A DNA stretch of 64,000 bases from positions 27,390,401 to 27,454,400 of the forward strand of contig NC_133472.1 in the NCBI RefSeq assembly GCF_025370935.1, written 5' to 3'. A program made the position numbers and the translations under genes. Below the pieces are notes generated by a model. It did no database searches. It was given only the letters and a program-made list of their open reading frames with translations, and was not told the DNA's origin. This stretch comes from Choristoneura fumiferana (Eukaryota; Arthropoda; Insecta; Lepidoptera; Tortricidae). This document shows positions 1-11,700 of the stretch, piece after piece (within the stretch, counting starts at the first letter, position 1; each line of letters begins with the position of its first letter).

Positions 1-2636
1 CCTATAAAACCGGATATTAAATGGCCGCTGATGGTTGAGTTTTAACTGCTCATAAAACTACTACTGAGCCCTAATTGTTGGTTAGCTAGCCTGTCGCCTT
101 AAAGGTTTTCAGTTAAGATCGTGGGCAGATTTTTTATGAGTTTAATGGTAATAAACTTGAATGCTTGCTTAGGAGGCACTTACCCGTTTACACACGATCA
201 TTGTTTTACTACGAGTACATGTCTTTTTAATGGTTAATGTGGATGACCTGAAGAAACCATGGAAATTTATTTAAAAGTATTTGTTGCAGATACATTCATC
301 AAGTTTTCTGTACTTTAAATACATGGTCCCGACACAAACTTGATTTGTCGCGGTTGCCTTATAGCACCCGGTTTTGGCCTCTTTTATCCGGCTGCTCCGC
401 AACATTAATTTATTACCTGTTTAGAATAGTTTTTTTTTTATTAGCGATACGCTTGTTCAAAATTTAAGGTTTACCCCTTTAACAATTGCAGTTTCTTTCT
501 TAATTTTAAATTATCTCTTTGTCTGCCTGTGTGTATATCTTGTATTTTCACATTTACAATAATTAAATAACATTTTTTTTATGCCTGCGTAAACTAACGT
601 AGATGAAAATTCTGTTCCGAATGGTCGGCGACGCGCCAGGAATGCGCCTCGCTCCGGCGACAGTAGAAACCGACGCGTATTACGGAATGTTCGCATTTCC
701 ATCGGCGCTTCATAAACGTTACATTAATTAGCTGATCACGATGCTCTTTACAATGTCCAAGTGTTGCTACTCGGACGTTGGATGAGAAAGTAATTAGATA
801 AATCATTACTTCCAAATATTTATGACTGACTCTGTAGTAGAAGATACCAAATAGCCATTACGTTAATTTAGCAATAATGTTTAAAAAATTCATCACACTT
901 GCTCGTAAACAGTGTTGAAACATGCAGACTACCTTGGTTGCAACCCCCCAAATAAAATCCTCGACCTAAATGTGCTTGTCATGAAACCCGTGGTCGGTAA
1001 ATGAGTCATTGCCCGTACTAATTTTCATTTCATGAAGCCCAAGGTCGGTAAATGAGTTTGTTACTGCATGGTGTGCTGGAGCGCGGCGCGCGCACGTGGG
1101 GCACATGCACATGCTGTGGGGGGAAGGGGGGCGCGGAGCTGGCGCTGCCAAGAGCGTAGTCAGCGGTATCGGCAATTATTGAAAAAATATTAGTTTTTCT
1201 TTTACAAATATACAATTTTACTCGCAAATGTGATGAAAAACATTGTATGTCGCACGGGCGGTACTAGAATTACGAACATCGACTCATTAAAGCCCTCAGT
1301 CTTCGACTTCGGGCTTCTAATAGACTCTCGTTCGTAATTACTTGTTTACCGCCCTTAAGACACAATGTACTATTAAATGTAAATATTTTTTTTATTTAAT
1401 GAAAATAACAATTTCATTACCGTTTTGTAAAATACATTATAAATTCACAAGGCTTTACAAAACCATCTTCGCCGTTTTCATATTAGATAATCATAACTTT
1501 ATGACCAACTGTAGAGAGATTGTAGTCCATTGAATTTTCACTATTTTTTTAATATTATTCATGTATGATTTACTTAACCATTATTGAATTTATTATTAAA
1601 AATTCCATACTTATTAAAAATTAACCAAGATAAATATTATGTCGCGATAGTCGTTTATGAGCTAAACAATTGGGCATTCCAAGACTAGTACTGAGATTAA
1701 ATACAATGGAGAGGAAATTGGCGTAAGAGATTTACTATCCAACCGTAACATAACAGTGTGCGCCGACGCAATTGTAGGTCACTGTCGTGTTAAATCAGTA
1801 ATTTTATACATAACATCTCTATCTTAATGTAATCATCCGATTTTTACACTATTTTACTTATGTTCTGTGATTCCTTCCATAGTGAATGTGGTTGCTAGTT
1901 AACGAATTCGTGTCGAAAGTTCATTGAAAGTAATTAGTACTTCCTATTGTCGGTGAAATGGTCATTTTCTCGTAAAATGCTCAAATATCACCGGCGATCC
2001 CATAGACACAAGTCACCTGTGCAGTGCTTACGATGGAGGTAAGTAGGTTAATGTTAGATACATGATAAATATAGTTTTGACATTAAATCGCACACAAGCT
2101 ACTTTTTAGTTTCCATTTCTGTGTCTTTATTCTTTGCTAGGTCTAAGCATTAATCGTAATCAATCAGTTTATACCACATTCATCACATCACATGCACCAG
2201 TGACCGCAGTATCGGACCTGTTCTTTCGTTCTTTATCCTAACAGCATTGGTGATTAAGTAACACTTGGTATTCGTGGCCAGTAAAATAAAAATAAATCTG
2301 AATTATCAAAACACGGCCATGCGCACTCATAAGTTGACATAACACCGAACTGGCTGGAAGTTTCAGACGGGAGTCGAGTCAAACTCGAGCAAGCGTCGCC
2401 AGTTACGATGGCGGAAAAAGATGGTCATCATCTTGTGTGAAGGCTACCCGACCCATCATAGAAGAGTAATTAAGAATTCGGAGGGATCATTTACCCAGTA
2501 GGGCCGCAGAACAGAATCAGTGTCATTTTATTACTAAGTTTAATCCCGTGGGGTGTGCACGAGATCATAGATAACGCATTTTCGCCGTTTCGTGATCTGA
2601 TAAATCTTATGCGTATGCTATCATTGACCCTGGCAG
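1..2636 (+). other. Upstream trio intron sequence
   Basis: AT-rich, with no exon that I can support. It holds a GC-rich patch at about 1075-1150, two similar blocks around GGTCGGTAAATGAGT (990 and 1045) and the small fold-back element at 1256-1354. Confidence 0.6.
1256..1354. mobile_element. 100 bp fold-back MITE, copy 1
   Basis: GGGCGGTACTAGAATTACGA pairs with GTTCGTAATTACTTGTTTAC and CGCCC at the right, with an inner AGCCCTCAG / CTTCGGGCT hairpin. Related to 42259-42358. Confidence 0.7.
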
Positions 2637-2796
2637 GTCTTCTGGCGACTCGGACGCAGCAAGTACGACCGCCGTGGAGACGACGCTGGAGCGGTTGCGG
2701 GGCACTCGCGGCGCTCTCGAGGAGCTGTGGTCTGACCGTGAGCGCAGGCTCGAACTGACACTGCAGCTCAGACACTTTGAACGGGATGCTTTAGAG
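2637..2796 (+). CDS. trio: trio exon 1 in window: spectrin-repeat region
   Basis: 160 nt between a TGGCAG acceptor and a GTTGGT donor, read in phase 2 to phase 0. It encodes a short Ser/Asp/Thr stretch, then a helix with LERLRGTRGALEELW and LRHFERDALE, typical of a Trio spectrin repeat and joining directly to exon 2. The preceding exon must supply two bases of the first codon and lies left of the window or was not recognised. Confidence 0.88.
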
Positions 2797-5700
2797 GTTG
2801 GTTATTAGGATTAGTTTTATTGCACTTCATATAAAAAATACACATGAAGCACGTCATTGATATCTTCACCCATTGAAGCCATTAAATCGGAAGATAGGTT
2901 TTAATTATTTGGAATCATTGTACTATAACACTTTAATTAATTTTCTCTATAAAAAATAATTGTTGTTTTTGAAACATCTGGTCTGATATTATATTTGAAC
3001 GTTGAACGCTAGGACATGATAATTTATTAAGCACTAAACTTCGGGACTAAATACCCAAAAGTCGAAACAAATTTTTATTAGTATGCTTACCATCCAAAGT
3101 CAGCAGCAGAAATAATAGATATCTAGCGTAACCAACCACTTCTCCTCTCGTCAGATATTATTAAATTTATTAACAAATTTATGTGACTAATAATGCGTAA
3201 CTAACATATTTGATGATTAAACGAACTTACCTCAAGTGAAGTTCTATCATAATTATACGAAGCATTTTGTCCGAGAGATTAGCATAGAACATATGTAGTG
3301 GCACGTACGGTGACGCCATTATCGCACTTTATTTGAGGGTATTTTTTTTTTTTTTTTTTTAAGGTAGTTTGAGGTTATGTCTTTATGGTAGCCAAGCCCT
3401 GCCATCATTAAGTTCAGAGCCCCCTTAAACACACTATAATGTAAGGGTAGTGGTGGGAGGGATGCTAATCTCTCGGACAAAATGCTTCGTATAATTATGA
3501 TAGAACTTCACTTGAGGTAAGTTCGTTTAATCATCAATTATACTCGCATTTTGTCCTTCGAGATTAGCATAGAACATATGTAGACTTTGAGATACGTATC
3601 TATAAATATGATTCAAAATGTTTGAATAAAAAAACTAGTAATTTCAGATAAAGATATCTATTAGTAACTTAAATATACAATTTTCTTATAAATAATAATG
3701 ATTTACATTATACTCAAAATGTGTCTGGCAGACAGTATAATCTAGTAACTATTATTCAGTTATAATAATAGTAATGAGCTGCTAATCAACGTTATCATTA
3801 TCCGCTAATGATTTATTCAAAATAGTAATGGCAAATGATTCAGAGTTTGTAGTTTCAGGGATTTCTCTACTATAAAACCTTCCAAGGTCCTTGAAGTCCC
3901 ACTCCAACCGGCGGTTTGGCGAATCATATCTAAACTAATTCCCATCTTGTGTGCCTGCGACGTGGCTGCATGCCTGGTGCTATGAGCAGAGAACATCTCA
4001 ACATCAATACCACACTCTTTTAGTGTATTCTTAATCCAGCGACTTAAAGATTGTGCTGTTACTATATTGTGTGGCTTTTTAAAACTAATAAAAAGACATT
4101 TATGGTTCCCACGTAATAATTTTGTCATTTCCAAATATGCTAGCAAGGTCTTTGCAGGGCAGATTTCAGGCTTGATTTGGTAAAAGGGTAAGATCAACAT
4201 TGGTTGCAGCGATCCTACACGAGAAGTCTTAATTTGATCGGGAATTTTAATTTTGATAATGTCAGATGATATTTCGATGTTTTCTATATTAATTTTAGAA
4301 AATGTTTGAACACGATGTGCCGTGACAAGAGCTAACAGCGTTATTAGTTTTTTAGATAGAGTTTCTAGAGAGAGTGTTTCATTTGGAAACCATCTTTCTA
4401 TTACGTTAAGCACTGTTGACGTATTCCAAGTAACACTATACTTAGGTAATGGTGGGCGTAGTCTGTATATACCTTTAAAGAAACGTTTAATGCTATCGTT
4501 CTCTGTAACCTGACTGCCCAGTATCAAGGACAGAGCGGATCTGCAGCTATTCACTGTGCCATATTGTGCACCGTCGTAAAAAAGTTCAGTTAGGAATTGT
4601 ATTATATTATTAACTGAAGCTTCATACATATCTATGTTATTAATCGAACAAAATAGAAACCATTTCTTTAAACAGGTGTTATACTGTTTGATTGAACTAT
4701 CAGCTAATGAAGCCATCATAATTTCTCTGGCAGAGGGCGGAACATTTCGCCTCAAGAGTGATGTCCAGATAATATCCCGGCAACCAGGGTAATCTTTCGG
4801 TGTACACTGCGATCGCTGCAAGTAGACAAAATTAACTCATTACCACGAGCGGGATTTAATATGATGGGCTTTGATATAAGCATACGCCTAAATAGGGGGT
4901 ACCAGGGTTGTGTGGGCCACATGGGTACAACCATAATACCTTTTGCCTTGTCGTTCACTATTTTACGTAATGTTTTTAAAATGACGGTAAAAGGCGGGAA
5001 GGCATAAAAATAAAATTTGGACCACGAAACTGTGAATGCATTTATTGCGTAGGCATCAGGGTCTCTATGCCAGGAGATATATTTATGACATTTAAAATTT
5101 AATCTGCTTGCGAAAATGTCAATTTCCGGCAGTCCAAATTTATTTATAATGCGTTCAAATGCCCAGTCCACAAGTTCCCACTCAATGTCTGGGTGGATCC
5201 TTCTGGACTCGGCATCCGCTACCGAATTGTCAGCGGAACGTATGTACGATGCATAAATAAATATGGCGCGCTTTTCGCACCATTGCCATATTTGTTTTGT
5301 GATTTGTGTTAGATGAGGGAATTGTACACCTCCCATACGATTTATATAGGAAATAGCTGTTGTATTGTCAATACGCAATAGTATTTGACAATTTCGTAAC
5401 GTCCCTGTGAAAATTTTAAGGCCTAAATATGCGGCTAGCAGCTCTAGGTAATTAATATGTTGCCGCCGCTCGTCCTCACTCCATGGACCAGAGGCTGTAT
5501 CTTCCCCGCACGCGACCCCGTACCCCGTAGTTGAGGCATCCGTAAAGATCTCCAAATAGTAGTCGTCGTTTTTATCGTATTTACCGAGTAATCAATATGA
5601 GTATACCACCATTCCAAGTCGGATGATAAGGAGGAGGTATATTCATATAAATATCATAGTCATCTGTATTTCTTAAATTTAAAAATTTAGAGCGTTCAAG

Positions 5701-8700
5701 TTCTTTAGTATATAACCAGCCATATTCTATGGCTGGACAAGCAGATGTTAACAGACCTAATAACCGTGAAAATTCTCTAATTTTACATCTCTTTAACAGT
5801 TTGAATTTTTGAATTTCTCTTTTTATCTTTAAACGTTTTTCTGTGGGTAGACTTATTTGGAGATCTTTAGAGTTGATAATGTAGCCCAAGAATTTACATG
5901 AAGTGCTTGGAAGATTGCTACTCTTCTCCCTATTAATTATGAACCCCAATGCATTCAATAATTTCACTGTGTCCATTCTATTTTGTTGGCAATCAACAAA
6001 AGTGTCAGATATCAACAAAAGGTCATCCAAGTATATAGTTGATATATGACCGCTGGCTCTAAGCAATTTAGCGACAACCTTCATAATTTTTGTGAATACG
6101 AAGGGTGCAGTACAAAGTCCGAACGGCAAAGCATTAAATTCGTACAGATTATTATTCCATTGAAAGCGGAGATATTTTTTGGAATCGTCGTGGATTTTTA
6201 TTAAAAAATATGCATCCTTTAAATCTAAGGTAGTCATAAAACTATTTTTAGAAATCAATTTTATAGCCGTGCGTACGTCCTCTAATTTAAAATGCTTAGT
6301 GTCGATAAATTTATTAAGGTTCTTTAAGTTAAGTATTAGTCTATCTTTGCCGTTCGATTTTGGTCTTAAGAATATGTTTGATAAAAATTGATCTGGACAC
6401 GGTTTGCATTTCGAGATGGTACCGTTTTTTAATAAATTATTAATGCATTCATTATATCTGCATAATTCATTATTTGAATTTAAGTAATTTCTAGGTTGGA
6501 TGGTTTGAATGACTTTTCGGGCAAAAGGAATTTTATATCCTGAAATCCAACATAACACGTCAGGGTCGCAAGTTATTTGTGACCACTCATTATAACAATA
6601 AGATAGTCTGCCAGCGTATTTTACCATGTCTAGCGGCGCCCGCGATTCGGCGCTGCGTACGACGTCCTCGAGGAGCTGGCGGGCGGCCCCCTCGGATAAG
6701 CAGGCTCCCTGGTCCTCTGGCTCCACTGCTGCGCCGGCTGCCTGCGGCCCGGGCTGGAGCCTTCCAGTTTAAATTTGGGGACAAATAACTTCGGTTTGCC
6801 GCCGTTTTAGGTGGCGGTTTTTTGACAGGTGGTTTAACTGGAGCAGTCTTTAATTCAGCGCCAGTTTTGCAAATGGCTTTAGCAGACTTAAGTGTGTCGG
6901 CTAAGTCTTGGCCGAATAGGTACTTGTCGACTTTTGTCGATTGAAGTTGATCCTTCATATCTTTTTTGAGGCTGTTAAGTATGAACATACGTCTAACGGT
7001 CGTATCTGTGTGTTGGCAGTCGCACAAGAGGCGGCCAGCATCCATTAGTAGTTTCATCAAGGTCGGATTTTTTTCTTCTGATGATATGAGGAGTGATATC
7101 GCTTCTCCGATACACGAGATGGCATTTGCCATCTGGTTCTGCTTATGTTCAATACCTTTATCTCTTTTTGCAATGACATCTGATACCGCGGCTTTTATTT
7201 CCGGGTTAAGCACGGGCCCATTTATAAGTGTACAGTTAGCGGGAGGCAAGTGTTTATCTTGTAGCTCTTTACGCTGTTCTTTAGTAAGCCCCATTGTGGC
7301 GATATGTTGAAGACGAACCGCTAACGCCGCTTGGATGTCTTTGCCGTAATTTTGCGTGGCAGACGGATCATCTCCTAATATGAGTAGGGTTTCTTCGTCC
7401 AATTCAGACACCAATGGGGTGTCTGTGTTAGTAGTTTCGACATTAGTCGATGCTGGTTCTGCAGTGCTAGTAGATGGTTCCGGTTCCGGCTCTTGAGTCA
7501 CATCTTGGTCTTCCAGTTGGGAATTTTCGTGTTGGCTGTCTGTAAAAGAAAGTCTTAACATCTTTATCGAGCAATTTCCACAGCTCTGTTGCCTGTGTTT
7601 TCATAGGCAGTAGATACCGAGCCATCATGTTTAATAGGCAGTAGATACCGAGCGTTTGTTAGTAAAGTGGCCACCCTGTTAGCGGCCCGCATTTCTAACA
7701 TTGCGCTTTTTTGTGGTGACATACCCCATAGGTAACCCGCCACACATAATTTAATGTCTAAAAAACACTGACATTTACAGGATATTATTATCGTGCGCTT
7801 ACTAGTAAAGTGACAACCCTGATAGCGGCCCGCATTACTAAGCTTGCACGTGCGCTTACTAGTAAAGTGACAACCCTGATAGCGGTCCGCATTACTAGTT
7901 TGCGCATCTTTATCCCGTGGCGTGCCCCTTAGGCCGCCCGTGGCGTGTGAATCTTATCAATTTTTTACGAAAATAACCGTACGTAGGTATCATTATACCG
8001 ACGCTAAATAGTAAAGTAACTACCCTGGTAGTAGCTCGCATTACTAAAAAAGGACGCGTCGATATGAATACTGATTAACACTTTTTCCATTAATATTTAA
8101 CTATGTGGGTTGGGTACATACCTTCTTGTGCTATCAGCGAAATCGCCGAATTCCGATCCGGAGACGTCGATGACGAACCAGAACTAAGTATACGCCGCCT
8201 AGGGCGCGCTTTTTTTAGTTTTCTTGATAACCGTTTTATTTTTCGAGCGATGCTATCGTATTCTTCGTTGTCTTGATGTTTTCTTTTCGGCATCTTGAAA
8301 GTAGATATATAGATGGCTACCTAATTAGAAACAACTTATAATCTTTAGATTTGATATTTATTGAGGTGCGAACAGGCGGAGCACTGAAGAAACGTGAATG
8401 ATGGCAGGGCTTGGCTACCATAAAAACATAACCCCAAACAACCTTAAAAAAAAAAAAAAAAAAAAAATACCCTCAAATAAAGTGCGATAATGGCGTCACC
8501 GTACGTGCCACTACATATGTTCTATGCTAATCTCGAAGGACAAAATGCGAGTATAATTTAACGCTTTTTCCACTTTCAGTAATTTGTTTGATAAACGAGA
8601 GTTTCTGTCTGTTGAGATTGGAAAATACGCTGTTCTTACGTTGACGGTTAGTAAGAATGTGTTATGGGGTGGTTGCAGGTGTCATCCCGTTTGGAGCTGT

Positions 8701-11700
8701 GGGGCGACGAGTTGCAGCGCGCCGAGCCGCCGCGCGACCCGCAGCAGGCCGAGCAGGCGCTCGCCGCGCACAACGAGAGCGTCGCCAGGATGCAGCATGC
8801 CACGTACCAGGTTCGTCCCTACCTAACTCGTACACGTAATGCTATATAGATCTTACTCATTACGGCCAATGAGATATTTGAAAACATCGTCGATTAAATG
8901 ATAAATAAATAGTGTCTCAACTATAGTGTAGTGGACTTCGTAGATCGACGAGCCAAAATGAATTTGTGAAATATATCGTTTTAAACTTTCGTGATTTTCA
9001 CTCATACTCAAAATACCGCAAACAGGACAAATTATCACGACCACGGCCATGGTCACGAGTAGACTAAAGTGTGGGGTGTCAAGTCTGCCTACCATCATGC
9101 GTTGCCTTTACTCAGCCCTGTTCGCCGAAACTTTCCCATAAGCTGAACAACATACAAACTTTTACGAAATAGGTACAGTTGAACCATTTGATTCCTGACA
9201 CACCGTAGAGCGTTCACACTGTGTCACAATGAATTCCCTTGTCAAGCAATGTGAGGTTAAGGTCACTATGACTTTTGCTACGAAAAGGTTCCACAGTGGG
9301 TCACGATTCAATTTGAATAGCAAAGTTTAACTAAGAATGCTCCTAAAGTAGCTAATTCCTAAAAGCTGAAGTTCAATTTCTCATGTTTAAACCTCTCAAA
9401 TTTGCTATTTTTAACCCCCGACGCAAAAAGAGTGGTATTATAAGTTTGACCGCTATTGTCTGTGTGTCTGTCTGTGGCAGCGTAGCTCTTAAACGGGTCA
9501 ACTTATGTGGTTTTATTTGTTTTGAAAGCAGTTTTAGCCGTTTTTGAGATATTGAACTTTGAAGTGACAGTGTTCGGGGGCTTCCAACTTTTTGTTGGTT
9601 AGTAACCTATAGCCATAAAAAAAAAAAACCATATAAATTATAAAAACCAAATCACAGCTTTAAAGAATTAACTTTGGCACAAATGCGAGAGCTAGGTGTA
9701 CGGTCCTAACTTGCATTCTTGATGCAATCATTTTGAAAGAAAGAATGAAAGAATAAATTAATTTACTAAAATTCGGAACACCAAGCTAAAAAAAATATAG
9801 CAAAAAAAACAGACAACCTTATAAATAATCTTATATATTATATTAAACAGGAAGAAAGAGGAGAAAAGAAACATTCGGCCGAAAGAAGTAAAAAGGGTAA
9901 TACTCAGCGAATCGCCACTGCGATCCGCAGCGCTGGTTTTCGGAATGACCCTTTAACTTAAAACTAAACTAAAAAAAATACTAGTGCCGCAACGGCACGA
10001 ACGTTAGAGGGCGGCATTATTCTAATAAAAAATGCAAAAGAGAAAGAAAAATTTAACAAATACAACAACAAATAAAACAATCGTATTACCTAAAATGAAA
10101 AGTTACAATTGGATAGCTACTAATCACTAATGTTTGTGTTTCATTACAACACAATTTTCACGCGTTGTTTCGCGAAAATATTATGTACAGCTGTATGAAA
10201 GCAGTACATTCAGTTATACTGGGAACTTATTCAACTTTAAAATAACTATCAAGGAAATATTAATCCAAGTACTTAATTTCAGCATTAAGTTGCTTCCTTT
10301 TACGAGTAAAAATATAGAATCATGAACATAATTACGTCAAATCCTGTAATTTTCATCAGTTTATATTGCATTTTATTATACTTACCGTAAGTAAGTAATA
10401 ATTTCCTCCTACAACGAAGGCTACCAGTAAAATATTCAGTCGAAGGTCGAAGCCCGATTTCGAATTTTTATACCACACACACTTCTCGAAAATGTAGGCA
10501 ATAATATTGAATGGAAATTCACAGGCATTGATTAAGGTGGCTATTGTGTTACACAAACATGAAAGTTTTATAAAATCTTGGTGAGTGAACAGATCCGTAA
10601 ACCCCAGTTTAAAGAAAGACTACGCAAGTTGCACAACATTTCGTGGCCGTAAAGCGAACGAATTTGAAGCGATCAACTGAGCGCGGCAATGTAATAATTG
10701 CGCGATTTTTCTTACATGTCCTTTTTTTTGCATTAGAAAGAAGGTAAGCGATCTTGACGTGTCTTTTTATTCAAGAACGCTTTTGAAAAAATAACTTACA
10801 GCAAATATATGACATTACAACAGCTACTGTTTAAAAAAAAAGATTTCAGTAAAAAGACCCGTCAAGATTGTTCACCCTTTTACTAATGCTTAAAAAATGA
10901 AGTATAAACTGGGCTTAACATGAACGTTTTACAGGTGGTACAGCAAGGGCAGGAGCTGGCGGCGGGCATCGCGGAGGCGGCGGATGTGATGGCGGGCGGC
11001 GCGGAGGGCACGGAGGGCGCGCCGCTGGACGCGCAGGCGCGCGTGCAGCTGCTGCTCGAGTTCCTGCACGACCGGCAGCTCGACCTGGAGGAGCTCGCCG
11101 AGGAGCGCCGCGCGCGCTTCGAGCAGTGCGTCCAGCTCGGTACGACAAGCCCACTGCCCCCACTGAAGATTTAGCATATACTACAGATTAAATCATCTCT
11201 GAAGTAACGGAGACAAGAAAAAAAATACAGCTAGGAAATGGTTTTTGAAATCAAATCACTCAGAAATAAATACCGTTTGGAAGTGGTGTAAAATTAAATA
11301 AATGTCTATAGTCCCGTATAGATAATTAGCAAATATTATACGTAAATGCATCACTCAAAACTCAAACTGGTTTGAAGTAGACACACATTTATTGAAAGTT
11401 CGTTATATCTCATTGTACGACTTGCCTCATAAACCGTGACATACTGTATTAAGACACTAGGATAGGCATTCGTATTATCCACAACAAAAGAAGACAAACA
11501 ATATATTTGTAAACAACCCGTATAAATATTGCTCTAAATATGTCGTACGTTTATTTTACACTTAGTAGTCAAGCGAATTTAGTGCAATATTCCGCATGTA
11601 GTTAGTTAAGTAATCTAAAAAAAATATTATTTATTTAGATTCCGTAAATGTGTTAAAAATAGTACCTACAACCACCGGTACCCGGAAGTACCTACCCAAA

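Larger units (their letters stand above)
3211..8557 (-). mobile_element. DIRS-type tyrosine-recombinase retrotransposon
   Basis: A near-complete 5347 bp element read on the - strand in the order Gag, RT, RNase H plus methyltransferase-like domain, tyrosine recombinase. DIRS elements copy by reverse transcription but integrate a circular DNA with a tyrosine recombinase, so they have no LTRs, no DDE integrase and no target duplication; none is seen here. The ends carry inverted repeats (3211-3409 and 8397-8557). An internal complementary region at 3462-3583 is the exact reverse complement of the left outer 75 bp followed by the right outer 47 bp, and this fixes the element ends. The perfect match suggests recent insertion, yet there are frame breaks between RT and RNase H and near the end of the recombinase. 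It sits antisense in a trio intron. Confidence 0.92.
2797..8678 (+). other. trio intron 1, enlarged by a DIRS retrotransposon
   Basis: 5882 bp, of which 5347 bp is one antisense DIRS-type element, leaving about 535 bp of original intron. The flanking pieces (2797-3210 and 8558-8678) are plain AT-rich intron sequence in which I see no other feature. Confidence 0.85.

Noticed and set aside
2019..2038. ATG GAG followed by GTAAGT, as a possible start exon of trio
   Set aside because: The donor looks good but would leave phase 0, while the exon at 2637 needs two bases carried over. The upstream acceptor is also weak.
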